Positions 34,646-45,639 of a stretch of 64,000 bases of DNA are shown one piece after another; position 1 is the stretch's first letter; every line of letters begins with the position of its first letter. The DNA is from Rhizophagus irregularis (Eukaryota; Glomeromycota; Glomeromycetes; Glomerales; Glomeraceae). The position numbers were made by a program, and so were the translations under genes. The notes beneath the pieces are model-generated. The model did no database searches, was not told where the DNA came from, and saw only the letters and a list, made by a program, of their open reading frames with translations. The stretch covers positions 2,232,001 to 2,296,000 of the forward strand of contig NC_089449.1 in the NCBI RefSeq assembly GCF_026210795.1. The letters are read 5' to 3'.

Positions 34646-34954
34646 AAGGAATATGTTTTTTTTTGCACCTGCGATATGTCGTATCTCCCTTTTTTGGTAA
34701 TTTTTATATATTAATTATGTTGATCATTTTTATCACATGACTTCGTTAAGATTTTCTATTTTTTAAAAAATCCTTGCGTGAGACCTTATGCACTTACTAT
34801 ATACTATAAGAAACCTTATACTATATATATTTTTGACTGTTCTACAAGTTTTCTTAATATATCAAAAAGGATTTAGAATGTCATTTTTGACTTTTATATG
34901 TAACATATTATAGGGGTGCGACATAACGCAGGTGCAATAAAAAATAAAACCCTT
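34646..34954. mobile_element. MITE with GCACCTGCG subterminal repeats
   Basis: Inverted ends about AAGGAATATG with TTGCACCTGCGATATGTCG, against CGACATAACGCAGGTGCAAT with AAACCCTT. About 309 bp, no coding frame. Target duplication unclear (TTATT on both sides is possible). Confidence 0.55.
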
Positions 34955-35290
34955 TTATTAAAATAAAAAATAAAGTATCTAAGACTAAAAAGTAAAAAAA
35001 ATAAATCAATATACTAAATGTTTGAATTTTAGATTTAATTTTATATAATAGTATCATTATTTTAGAATAATGTTCATGAAATGACTTTATATGATATTCC
35101 TTCCATCTGGTTCTAATTTAATATTCTTTCGCATCTTTAAAAAGTGGAATCACATGATTATCATAAAAACTAAAAGTCAGAAAAAATATGTAATAGTTAT
35201 CTTAACAATAAGGCTATAGAATTAAGAAGTTTAGATTACTTCTTTAAAAGATCTTCCAGTCTGATGATAATTAAAAATATACCTGAAATT
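34955..35290. other. AT-rich gene-free stretch
   Basis: No coding frame or repeat recognised. Confidence 0.3.
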
Positions 35291-35294
35291 ATCA

Positions 35295-35700
35295 CTGATT
35301 AAAAACTAATATATTGATAGCAGATATGTATCAGATTCAATATATGTAGTAAAAATGCAGAAAATCAGGTACCTGATATGTGTAAAATATATGTAAATAT
35401 ATATATCATATATATATCAATACCCAATATATATATAATATATAGATGATACTTTACAGAAACTTTAAGTTTTCAAGCGATATCATTTTGATATCATTTT
35501 GATATCAAAACAATACCGTTAAGATAAACTTAATGATATCAATTTTATATTGATTAAAAATGTTAAGTTTCTGTAAAGTATATAAATAATATGTATATTT
35601 ACATATATTTTACATATATCAGATATCTGATTTTTTGCATTTTTACTACACATATCTGATACAGATCTGCTACCTAATATACATATGAGTTGATTTATGG
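35295..35700. mobile_element. CACTG-type fold-back element carrying a nested MITE
   Basis: Left end CACTGATTAAAAACTAATAT. The arms GATAGCAGATATGTATCAGA and TCTGATACAGATCTGCTACC pair, as do TAGTAAAAATGCAGAAAATC and TTTTTTGCATTTTTACTA. It belongs with the element at 11297-12300. The CTTTACAG MITE at 35452-35578 sits in its centre. The right end is degenerate. Confidence 0.6.
35452..35578. mobile_element. MITE with CTTTACAGAAACTT termini, short form
   Basis: 127 bp, ends CTTTACAGAAACTTTAAG and GTTAAGTTTCTGTAAAG, TA on both sides (35450-35451 and 35579-35580). The interior GATATCATTTTGATATCA words match the 349-bp form at 10382-10730, so one derives from the other by gain or loss of internal repeats. 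Confidence 0.8.
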
Positions 35701-36860
35701 AATTAAGTTTTTATATTCAAAAAACTAACTTTATTAAGTAAATGCAAATACAAGTTATATGAAAATGATAGATTCGCACCAGCTGATATAAATAAAATTG
35801 ATTTAATTATATTATTTTTTGATTTTTTTTAATAATATCATTAAAATTAAAAAATTTAAATATAATTGTCATGACAAAATATTGAATAACTTAACGTGTA
35901 TGTGTGTTAGATGAATGAATTTATATTCATTAGAAAGAGGTAATCAAGAGCTATCTATAAACCAAATATCGCATGAATTGAATCACAAGTTGCTAAATAA
36001 TTATGTTCAATATATTTATTTTTAACTTTTGACTTTGATCGTTAATATCTTCACATATAGTGATTCAATTTAAATGATCTTTTTTCATTCAGAAAGAGTA
36101 GGTTCTGGGCTTTTATATGAATATAAATATATGTGTTTAGCATGCATGTATGCCGAGATATTAACAATTTGTTAATTGAATAAAACTCTGATACAAAAAT
36201 TATAATTCTTACCAAAAGATGATCTTTACAGGTATTATTGAGCTCTTTTTACTTTACTTAATAAGGTTTTATTTGCTATTTCTGTTTTAAATTGAATAAA
36301 TTAATAAAATCAATTTTAAAAAGTAATTAACAAGTAGAATAAAATCAGTATAGTAAAAAACAAAAAAAACATCTCAAAAACTCTAAATTATAACTCACAT
36401 TTTTATTTTGTATATATTTTTACTAAAAAAAAGAAGGAACTAAGGTTAAAAATAAATGAAAAAAGATTTTTCTTATTAATATAAACTATTAATATTTGTT
36501 TCTTACTTACTGATTAAAAAAAACCTGCTATATATACCTATAAACTTTTCTAAATCACCTAATAAAAATCTGATTGAAAAGTGATTGAAAAGTAATTGAA
36601 AAAGAAAGTAGTTGCCATTGTTATTTTTGAATAAACATTAAAAATTTTTTTTTATGATAGATTTAGATCATCTGATTATGTAACACATATAATTTAGGCT
36701 TGTGAAACATAATTCTTGTTAAAATATGCAAATCTTTATAAAAATCTTAATTTTGGCTAATTTCATGAATTGGTGGATATAATTAGTTTTTGACTAATGT
36801 ATAACTATCTTGATGCTATATTTTGAGAATCCTTTCCAATTACTAATTAATATTTATATA
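35701..36860. other. Gene-free stretch with a degenerate core copy
   Basis: No coding frame. 36035-36175 holds a diverged copy of the palindromic core (TAATATCTTCACATATAGTG, against ATGCCGAGATATTAAC) without recognisable termini. Confidence 0.4.
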
Positions 36861-36867
36861 TGACTCT

Positions 36868-37154
36868 GAATATTACATATACAACTCAGAGAGTAACTTT
36901 TTAGCAAATTGGCCTAAATTTCAAAAAAAAAATCACATTTTTTGCAATTATCTTGGCATATAGTGGTCTAATTTATGCGAACTTTTTTCATTTTGTAGCC
37001 CTCATCAAGCTCTACAAAATAAAAAAAATCTATATGAATCGGATTACTGGATGCTGAGATAATCGCAAAAAACTGAAAATAAAAAAAGAGTAAATTAGGT
37101 TTTTTTTGGCAAAAAGTCAGTTGTAAATTCTATAAAAGATGTCTGAGGTCCTAT
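36868..37154. mobile_element. Degenerate hAT MITE of the AGGACC group
   Basis: The right end GATGTCTGAGGTCCT matches the AGGACCCCAGACATC family; the left end is eroded. The internal core is clear (TTATCTTGGCATATAGTGGT, against ACTGGATGCTGAGATAAT). No clear duplication remains. Confidence 0.55.
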
Positions 37155-37696
37155 CCATATAAAATGCAAAGTTTTTAAGGTAGTTCAAGAAAAATACATG
37201 CGAGTTGATCATATACTATGAAAGTTAAATTAATTTAAATAAGATTATTGGTATAACGATTAATATTATTAGTATTTTTTTTTGTAACTATTTAAAGATT
37301 GTAACAGACTATCAAAAAGTAGCTGTAATAAGACTTCACTTACTTATAATAAAGGTTACTATAGGAAATTAACCTTTTATTAATGATTTTTACTTTACTT
37401 TTTTCTTAAATTCTATTAATTAATTAGCTAAAAAAGAAAAAAATCATAACAATATAACATAAAATTTTCTTTTATAGTAAAATCTGCAAAGAATTTTATA
37501 TATAATTTTTATCTTAGGCCTGAAGGTGATCTATCTTATAAGTAAACAAAATTCTGCTATAATAACTACTGTAATTAAAAATAGAACTAAGATACGACTT
37601 ACAAGGTTTTGCAGAAACAGAGTTTAAGTAATAAGAAGTAGAAAAGCAAGTCTTTTGAAAATAATAAAATTTTGAAAATAATGAATAAAAAATTGA
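37155..37696. other. AT-rich gene-free stretch
   Basis: No coding frame; the short ORF at 37514-37720 lies in sequence with no other sign of coding. Nothing recognised. Confidence 0.3.
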
Positions 37697-37704
37697 ATGG
37701 TACT

Positions 37705-38067
37705 TAAAGATGTTAGTCATAATTAAGGTTGCTTGCCGAAACCTAGGGGTTTAGGTAAGATGGCGTTTCGCCAAAAAGTGAAATTCTGCCAAAACTATAT
37801 TAAAGTTATATTAAAAAACTGGCAAAATTTTAGAGAAAGGCAAAACTGCCAAAACTTATTATAAATGCCAAAGCTGCCAAAACTCTGCCAAAACTATAAT
37901 AAATCTATGGTAAAATTTTGACGAAACTAATCGTAGGATTTTGAAAAGGTTTAGACAAGCAACCTTAGTCATAATATCATAATACAAAAATTTTATATGT
38001 TGTAATAGGTTGCAACTTATTAAAACATATGTAATAATAGGGTTGATAATTAAAGCTAATATTTTTA
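37705..38067. mobile_element. hAT MITE, TAAAGATGTTAG family, small copy
   Basis: Ends TAAAGATGTTAGTCATAAT and AAGCTAATATTTTTA, perfect 8-bp duplication ATGGTACT (37697-37704 and 38068-38075). Without the nested element (37724-37967 plus one duplication) it is only 111 bp. Confidence 0.75.
37724..37967. mobile_element. hAT MITE, TAAGGTTGC family, copy 3 (nested)
   Basis: 244 bp, ends TAAGGTTGCTTGCCGAAACC and GGTTTAGACAAGCAACCTTA, perfect 8-bp duplication GTCATAAT (37716-37723 and 37968-37975). Inserted inside the TAAAGATGTTAG-family MITE. Confidence 0.92.
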
Positions 38068-38075
38068 ATGGTACT

Positions 38076-39200
38076 GGCAAATTAACTTTATTAGCAAAAA
38101 TTATATTATTACTAAAAAGACTTAAGAACTGATAGGAAGATTGCTCAGTTTTAGAGAACTTAGAGAACTATAAGTAAAACTAATAGAATACTATAGTGAT
38201 TACTTTATATCTAAATTACACTAATTTTTTTTTAGTTTTTCTTTTTTTAATTATTAATTTTACTTTAAATTTATTTTATTACTCCTTATTTTTTATTTTT
38301 TTTTATTTTAGATTTTATTTTGCAATTACAATAAGTTTTAAGAAGCATTTATAGGTATAGACTAGAGAAAAGAAAACCTTTCTAAGAAAGAATTATTTCA
38401 TATGAAGCTTATTCCTCTAGCTAGAATTTTTTTCTAACAGTGCACATATAGTTACTTTATTATAAATTAACAAGTAGTTTGATTTTTATTAAATTAATAA
38501 ATTTCTTTATATATTTTATTACTTTTATTTAATAAAGAATTAAATATGCTGCAGGTAACATAAAAAAAATAATTAAAAATCTATAAAAATTTAAAAAATA
38601 TTATGGAATATTTGAATTTTGAATTTGTTTTTTAATTTTAAATATTTAAACTATTTTAATTTTGTTAAATAATTAAATATTTTAGTTTTACTTAATATCA
38701 TTATTCCAAATAATTTAAATATTAATTAACAGTTATATGAAAAATTTGCAATTATTGTTTAAGTAAAAGTTATAATATTAAATTTTGTATAAATATAAAA
38801 CTGATAAAGAAAATAGGGTATTGCTAAATATTACCAGTGATCACATGTAAAATATTTTTTGAATTTTCAAAAATTTTTGACTGAGATATTATTCTAATTA
38901 TAATATAAATATCATTACTATATGTAAATTTATGGGTAGAACAAGTTTGCCTTAGATTATAAAGGCTGTTATTTAGATAGTTTTTGAGAAAAATAGAAAA
39001 GTTTGATTTTATAAGCAAAATACAATTTTTTGTTTTAAAAAAGATTTTTTTTAGTCAAATTTTCAAAATTTTAGTGTGATTAGTATCTATTCAGGTTTGT
39101 TTTACACATTTATTATTTAAATTGAAATTTTTGAAAAAAAATTTACAATGTGTTTTTTAACTCTGGCCAAAATTATAAATTTCGGCCAGAATTAAGTGGT
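38076..39200. other. AT-rich gene-free stretch
   Basis: No coding frame. CTCTGGCCAAAATTATAAAT and TCGGCCAGAATTAAG near 39160-39196 look like a remnant of another small inverted repeat. Otherwise plain AT. Confidence 0.35.
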
Positions 39201-39208
39201 GTGGTGAC

Positions 39209-40196
39209 TAAAGATGTTAGCCGTAATTGATTGGCCGATGCCGTAATATTACAGCATACAGCATTACAGTTATGACACTTTTCGTAATACTGTAATTAGG
39301 CCGTAATGCTGTAATTGGGTTGTAATGCTGTAATTAGATCGCAATGCTATAATTAGGCTGTAATGTCGTAATTTTTAATGGCATAAAAATTTAAAATAAA
39401 AGTAATGAATTATAAAAGTAAATTACAATAGTTTATATGTCGTGTAATTTTAATTTTTAGGGGGTACATAAGACGCGTCGTGTTTTTTTTTGTATTTTGT
39501 ATACGCGTTCGTGTAAAGAAAAAAATTATATAATGACCTAAAATCCCTAGGGGTGGGTGGTCGGGAGTGGAAGGTGGGAAATATTAAGTTTTTTTCAAAA
39601 AATTTATATTAAATTAGCATAATATCCTTAATAATTAGATGATTTTATGCATAATTTACATATAAACTTTTTTACAAAAAAAAAAATTATTATTATTATT
39701 ATTTTTGATATTATTTACCCCTTAAAATTGAAATTACACGGTCACATATTTCCTAAAATCCGAAATCCGAAATCCGAAATATAATTCCGGCCGAAATTAA
39801 CGTAATTTCACTTAAACATGTAATTTCAGCCGAAAATCATAATTCAGCCAAAACGGGAATGCAGATCTTTCCTTTTTTGGCGATAGCCGTTCCACAAAAA
39901 TTGATTTTGGTGGGAACGACACTGGAATTTTGTGTAACAACACTTTCCTTTTTAGGATATTTGTTAATTTCTGCTAAAATTAAGTGCATAATTCTGGCCG
40001 AAATTACATACGTAATTTCGGAATTACGGCATTACGGATTAGTTACGGCATTAAGACCTAATTACAGTATTACGACCTAATTATGGCATTACAACCTAAT
40101 TACAGCATTACAACTTTTGCTTTTTAATGTAGATAGGTTGCAACCTATTACATACGACACTGTGTCTTAATATTACAGTTACGGCTAACATCTTTA
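39209..40196. mobile_element. hAT non-autonomous element, TAAAGATGTTAG family, 988 bp
   Basis: Ends TAAAGATGTTAGCCGTAATT and ACAGTTACGGCTAACATCTTTA (two gaps), with a perfect 8-bp duplication GTGGTGAC (39201-39208 and 40197-40204). Next to each end are about five direct repeats of a 17-19-bp word (TAATTAGGCCGTAATGCTG on the left, CATTACGACCTAATTACAG on the right), the arrangement expected of transposase binding sites. The centre holds GC-richer sequence (GGGGTGGGTGGTCGGGAG, about 39550-39567) and unrelated AT sequence. No transposase. Confidence 0.88.
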
Positions 40197-40204
40197 GTGG
40201 TGAC

Positions 40205-40838
40205 GATCACCACTGGTGATATTTGATATTTAGCAATACCCAAGAAAATAATAGAATTTATTATTGTATTTTAATTTTAATATTTTGATTTATTTACATA
40301 TAAAATTAATTTTAATCCAATGTGATTTAACTAAATTGATTTAATTTGGTAAATTTATATGAAACTTTATTAATTATAAAATTATATGTTTTAAACTTTA
40401 ATCTTTTAACAAGTATATTTTTTTAGTTTTATTTATTTATTCATCTCTTATTAATTAACTCTTTTTTTTGTAAGTTCTTTGATATCTTAATATAATAGAT
40501 ATTAGATAATATTTTAGAAAAAAAAATTAAATAACATCTTATATATAAATAAAATTAAACATTTTTGAAATCGAAAAAAACTCTTTCCTGTACCGTTCAT
40601 GTCCATTTTTCATACAAGAAATATTATGCTTTTTTCTCGTTAAATTACTAGAAAAATAGCACTCCAGTATTAAGACAAAAGTGTTCCTTGGTTTAAACAA
40701 CACACTTTTTATTATCACTCTTTTCAGTTCGAACAAGTTCACAAGGGCTTAATAGTCCTTTAAAGACATAAAAATTTTGTTTTCTTGCAAAATTTTCTCA
40801 AAAGAAGGCGTAAATACGGTGCACCAATCAGATAAAAG
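40205..40838. other. Gene-free stretch upstream of the orphan ORF cluster
   Basis: AT-rich to about 40540, then less so to 40838, with no supported coding frame. 40780-40838 may hold the promoter or leader of the next ORF. Confidence 0.3.
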
Positions 40839-41728
40839 ATGCCGAATAAAGAAATTTTTATCGGCTATACTTTTTTCCGTTCAGAAAAAGTGAAACGGTA
40901 TACAGAGGACCCCGGATATCTAATATAAAGGTCATAATGGACTTTTGGCCAAAAACACCCCTTTTTGCTGAAACTCAAAAAATCGTTTTTTGTAAATATC
41001 TCAGCATCCAGTAATTCAATTTTAATGAACTTTTTTTTATTTTGTAGCCCTCATTTAGCTCTACAATTTAAAAAAAAGTTCATCAAAATTGGACCACTAG
41101 ATGCCGAGATATTTACAAAAAACGATTTTTTGAGCCCCTGAAAAATGGGCCAATCTGCCGAAAGTGTGACTTATGACCTGTTTTGGAGATATCCGGAGTC
41201 CTGTACACAGGGGCTGATACGATATACTCTACCTGAAAAGGAAAGTCCTACATCCTTTTACATGTAGATTCGTTACAGAAAGAGAAAGATATATTGACGA
41301 TTGTTACCAACAATAGACATATAATAAAGAAATATGATAAGCCTTATTTGATTAATTCGGATCAGCCTATGATGAATACTAAATACAGGATTTCAAAATA
41401 CTTGACGAATGTATTTTGTGGGTTACCTATTGATATAGAAACTAGAAACAAGTATTTTTTAAGAATACGTCAATTATTATTGGATAAACTTGTAGTTATT
41501 GAAAATAGATTGAAGAAACAAGAAAAGAATAGACAAACTACAACTTATATTAAATTCAGTCATGGTAGACGAACATGGTATTTGGGGTTCTACATCCCAT
41601 GTTCATTTTGTAGTAATGTCTGTGCTTATGTAATGTCAAACAATAGAAAAGTATGCCAAAATTGTCGTTCTAAAGTGATAGTAACACCTACACCTCCCAC
41701 GCGAAATACGTTTAAAAATTATTGTTAA
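40839..41728 (+). pseudogene. Orphan ORF 1 with zinc-ribbon-like cysteines, split by a MITE
   Basis: From the ATG at 40839 the frame reads MPNKEIFIGYTFFRSEKVKR and meets a 297-bp MITE at 40906-41202. Counting out the MITE and one duplication copy, the same frame resumes at 41211, meets one TGA at 41234-41236, and is then open to 41728. The downstream part has IKFSHGRRTWYLGFYIP followed by C-x2-C and C-x2-C pairs (CSFCSNVC, then KVCQNC), a probable zinc knuckle or ribbon, and a Lys-rich middle. Intronless. The TGA plus insertion make it non-functional unless a downstream ATG (41370 region) is used. Family not recognised; a mobile or viral origin is possible but unproven. Confidence 0.5.
40906..41202. 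mobile_element. hAT MITE, AGGACCCCGG family, copy 1
   Basis: 297 bp, ends AGGACCCCGGATATCT and AGATATCCGGAGTCCT, flanked by GTATACAG and GTACACAG (7 of 8). Nearly identical in sequence and equal in length to copy 2 at 47785-48081. The interior is the shared palindromic core in its best-preserved form. Inserted in orphan ORF 1. Confidence 0.88.
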
Positions 41729-41782
41729 AGTAAACAAATAGTAAGTAAACGCATTGGCATTACTTATACAAAAAAGGTTTCA

Positions 41783-42448
41783 ATGGATAGTGGCACAGGT
41801 AACTATTTAGTTACATACTCAAATTTGGGTATTAACAAACAGTTCAAGATGATGAAAGAACAAGAGAAGTATAAAAAGAGGTTTACGAATAGCCTCAAAA
41901 CTCATAAGAATAAATGGAATTACACTAATAATAGATTTGAGTCAAAGCCAGTAGTTTCTAAACATCAATTGAAACGAAGATGTGATATTCTTAAGAAACA
42001 GTATATATCTAACAAGGAATTGGAGTTTCTGTTAGACCAAGTTACAAGTAGATCAGGATACAACATGTTGAAAGAAGATATTTTTATTAACCATTCCTTC
42101 AACAGTGAATATTTTCTGGAATTAAGAAAGAAAAAAGAAGCCACTTTTGAACGCGAAAATATTAAGGTGGCCGAACAATCGACCAGTACTAGTAAGAATA
42201 TTATGGTCAATGATATTACCACAAGTTTTCAAGAGCTAGAAATTAGAGAACAGGATAACGTGCTTCCCTGGCAAGAAATACTACGTAGACAAATACCGAT
42301 TACCAGGCCTGAATTAGATCTTAAAACTCTAACGACATATCGTAATGGAATGAAAAGAAAAAGACTTGTTTATAATTTGTCTCATAATTATGTTATTGAT
42401 CAGTGTGATACAAAAGCTCGTAAGATAAAGAGCGTCTCGTGGTATTAA
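41783..42448 (+). CDS. Orphan ORF 2, basic protein of unknown function
   Basis: 221 residues from an ATG, single exon, starting 54 bp after orphan ORF 1. Strongly basic, with Lys/Arg-rich helices (KMMKEQEKYKKRFTNSLKTH, then KHQLKRRCDILKKQY) and a Trp-Leu motif VLPWQEILRRQ. No signal peptide, membrane segment or recognised domain; possibly nucleic-acid binding by composition. The close spacing and lack of introns set this cluster apart from the intron-rich host genes around it. Confidence 0.45.
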   Translation: MDSGTGNYLVTYSNLGINKQFKMMKEQEKYKKRFTNSLKTHKNKWNYTNNRFESKPVVSKHQLKRRCDILKKQYISNKELEFLLDQVTSRSGYNMLKEDIFINHSFNSEYFLELRKKKEATFERENIKVAEQSTSTSKNIMVNDITTSFQELEIREQDNVLPWQEILRRQIPITRPELDLKTLTTYRNGMKRKRLVYNLSHNYVIDQCDTKARKIKSVSWY

Positions 42449-42559
42449 GAAGGTACGAATAAGTAATTAGTTATTTTTGTTTTGTTTTTCTATTTTCTTT
42501 TGTGGGATGACTAATTACGAAGAAACAAATTATCAAAAGGAAAAAAATGAATAATTATT

Positions 42560-42830
42560 TTAGGATTTTAAATCATTCCTTATCTGATAATATTTACATA
42601 AGGCTATTTGGTTAGAAAGAAAAATATATAGACAGATTGTCTATTGAATTTATTTTTAGTTTCACACCATTCCATATTTGATTATATTTACATATGGCAA
42701 ATTTTATTTGAAAGAAAAATATATAGACTTCTTTCAGTTGTTTTAAAGAATTAATTATATATAGTATTCATCATTCTGTATTCGATAGTATGTACATACA
42801 GCTTTTTTAATAAAGAAAGAATCATACATG
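42560..42830 (+). repeat. Three direct repeats of about 98 bp
   Basis: Copies start near 42570, 42670 and 42765. Each has CATTCC(T)TAT-T-GAT-ATATTTACATA followed at a fixed distance by AGAAAGAAAAATATATAGAC (eroded in the third). They lie between orphan ORFs 2 and 3, in the position of a regulatory or intronic region. Confidence 0.65.
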
Positions 42831-42871
42831 CACGTTATTTATAACGTGTAGACGAGTAAAAATTTTTTTAG

Positions 42872-43308
42872 CTACAATTATACTGGAGTATTCAAGAGAT
42901 GATATAGATATACAAGAATTAAAAGTTAAAATTAATGAGCTTGGTATGTGGGATATTAGACGCTTATATGATTTTACATTTTTAATGAAGAATCAAGTTA
43001 GTTGTCAGTTAATAGAATTATTAAGGTGCTATAAAATAACTGAAGAAAAATTGTTGTATAAGGTACTGAAACAAATAACTGGGAGAGTATTATTAGAATT
43101 CAAAGTGCTTATTTGGGAATCAAGGAACGAGTTACAAATAAAGGAAGAAAAGCGGTGCGGTATTAGTGTTAAAGATAAAAAAGTTAAGTCATATAGTAAA
43201 CGCACTGAAGTGGGTGTTAAAAATGTTGGCTGTAATATGTTAGAAAGTAATTGGAATAAATGGAATGATTTAGCATTCCATCGTGGCGGTCATTGGGCAA
43301 ATTTTTAG
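42872..43308 (+). CDS. Orphan ORF 3 (possible 3' exon)
   Basis: The frame is open from a good acceptor (TTTTTTTAG, ending 42871) through ATG 42946 to the stop at 43306-43308. Reading from the acceptor gives LEYSRDDIDIQELKVKINEL and then RRLYDFTFLMKNQV, VLLEFKVLIWESRNELQIKE and a basic tail ending GGHWANF. It may be an internal or last exon of a gene that starts upstream, or a separate short ORF from 42946. The LIWESRNE segment vaguely recalls the C-termini of LINE-type polyproteins, but this is weak. A 43314-43392 stretch with AGTCACCT and AGGTGACA can form a hairpin downstream. Confidence 0.4.
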
Positions 43309-44690
43309 GTAGATCATGACAGTCACCTTTGAATTTGAGGTCGCATCATGGTTTTTAACAATGATGTGATCATTTAGGTGACAGGTCGACTTGTTCTTTA
43401 TGAAAAGTAGTCTTGTTTCATAATGCTTAATTCTTATATGTATTTGTTTATCTTATATTTTGTAAGTTTATATATGTAAGTAAGCGTGATTATAATAGGA
43501 CATGATCGCATCTATAATAAAGTTTTAAAAAAAAAAATAAAATAAAATAAAATAAAATTAAACATTTTTATTAATTAAAGAGTTTTATTAATTTACTCCT
43601 TAAGTTAAATAATCTGGATTAAATTATTTTCTTAAAATTTATATTTTACATCAATCATTTTTTTTTTAAAAAAAAAAACAATGTTTCTTGTAATTATAAT
43701 TTACATTTTTTTAAAAAAAAATTTGGATAAAATTATAAAATTTATTAATAAGTTAAATTATTTTAATTAAATCATTTTAGATTAAAATTAGTCTTATACA
43801 TAATTAAATAATATTAATTAAAAACTTATTTAAAGGTAGAAAAAGTAAAATTTTTTATAAAACTAATATTAAATAGAAGTTTACTATTTACTATTTAGTG
43901 ATCATTGTCTGTATCATATGATTTTTTAATTTTAGTTAGAATTAAATAATTAATATAAAAAATTGCTTTTTTTATATCTGTTTTTATGAGAAATAAATTT
44001 TTTTTTTGAATTATATAATATTACTCAAATTTCCAAAAAAGAAAATTTAGCCAAAATTATAAAATTTGGCTGAAATTATAGAATGTACAATACAGAATTT
44101 TTATAATAGGAATTTAAAAAAAATTTAAATAAAATTTGATTTTATAACTAAATTTTAATTTTATAAAAAAAATTAAATTCTATTTGTTAAAGAAATTGAT
44201 TTATAAAATAAAAAAAAAGTCTTAATTTTTTAAATTATATAAGTATCATGTGATATATATATTAGCTAATTAGAAATTAGGATTTTATAAATTATATGAT
44301 ATAAAAATTTATATAATATATTTATTTAGATCATTTTAACATTCACTAAAGGTTAAATTTATTGGAAGTGAATTTTACTATATCACGTAATATTTATTAT
44401 ATTAAAATTTAGCTAAGTAGATCAGTAAAATTTATCGTATCACATAATTTCAAATTTTTTTGTATTTAAATAAAAATATGTAAAAAAAAAGTTTTTTTTA
44501 ATAATCATTTAAGCATGAACTTTTAAAGTTTATTAACAAAAAGTTTCTTTTTAAATTACATAATTTTAATTAGATTATTACACTATCTACTAATCATTTA
44601 ATCCAAATTTTTTATTAATATAAACTTATAGTAATATATAAGAAAATTATCAATTAATAATATACAATTAATAATTTTATGATGGAAAAA
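43309..44690. other. AT-rich gene-free stretch
   Basis: No coding frame. 44040-44090 has AATTTAGCCAAAATTATAAA and ATTTGGCTGAAATTATAGAA, a small degenerate inverted repeat. Otherwise homopolymer runs. Confidence 0.35.
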
Positions 44691-44699
44691 AAATAAATA

Positions 44700-45620
44700 T
44701 GTAAAAAAAAAATGAAGTGTATAATGAACAATCATGGAAAGTAAATTAGAAGGATAATGTGAAAAAATAAAATTAAAGTAAAGGGATAATGAAAATAAAA
44801 TAAGAGTGAAGGAATAAAAATGAAATAGAATAATGAAAAACAAAATAAGAATAAAATGGACTGAATAATGTAAAATAAAATAAAATAATGAAAAATGAAA
44901 TGAAAGCAAAAGGAATAATAAAAAATAAAATGAAAGTGAAATAGGATGATAAAAACAAAATAGAAATAAAATGGAATGATTAAAACAAAATGGAATGATA
45001 TAAATGAAATAAGATGACAAAATGAAATGGATGATAAAAATAAAATGAGATAATAAAAAATAAAATGAAAAGAATGAAAGATATGAAAAACAAAATGGAG
45101 TAATGAAAATGAAATGGAATAATGTAAAACAAAATAGAATAATAGAAAATAAAATAGGATTGAAGAAAATAATAAAAAAATAAAATAGGAGTGAAATAGG
45201 ATGATAAAAATAAAATAGAAATAAAATGAAATAATATAAAGTGAATTGAGATGATGAAAAACAAAATGTAATAATGAAAAATAAAATGGAGTAATGAAAA
45301 ATGAAATGGAACAATGAAAATAAAATAAAGTAATAAAAATAATAAAAATGAAATGAAATAATGGAAAATAAAATAAAGTGATGGAAAATAAAATGCGAGT
45401 AAAAGGAATAATAATAAATGAAATAAGAGTGAAAAAAATAATGAAAAACAAAATAAGAGCAAAAAGAATGATAGAAAAATAAAATGGAAGCAAAGAGGAT
45501 AATGAAATAATAAAAAATAAAAGAAACAAAAAAATAATAGAAAATAAATGAAAAGGAAGTGAAATGAATATAGAAAATAAAAAGGAAATAAAATGAATGA
45601 TAGAAAATAAATAAAACTGT
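44700..45620. repeat. Cytosine-poor purine-rich minisatellite
   Basis: About 0.9 kb of diverged 20-26-bp units of the type GGAATGATAAAAACAAAATG and GAATAATGAAAAATAAAATG. Cytosine is almost absent from the plus strand. The long minus-strand open frames here encode only Phe/Tyr/Ile/Ser/His and exist because the units lack stop codons on that strand; they are not genes. Confidence 0.85.
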
Positions 45621-45639
45621 TAGTATTATTTTCAATAAA

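Noticed and set aside
37859-38080. 73-codon minus ORF
   Set aside because: Runs through two nested hAT MITEs; no coding function.
44598-45635. A 345-codon minus-strand open frame (and two more in other frames)
   Set aside because: Encodes almost only Phe, Tyr, Ile, Ser and His; three frames are open at once because the purine-rich minisatellite lacks stop trinucleotides. Not a gene.
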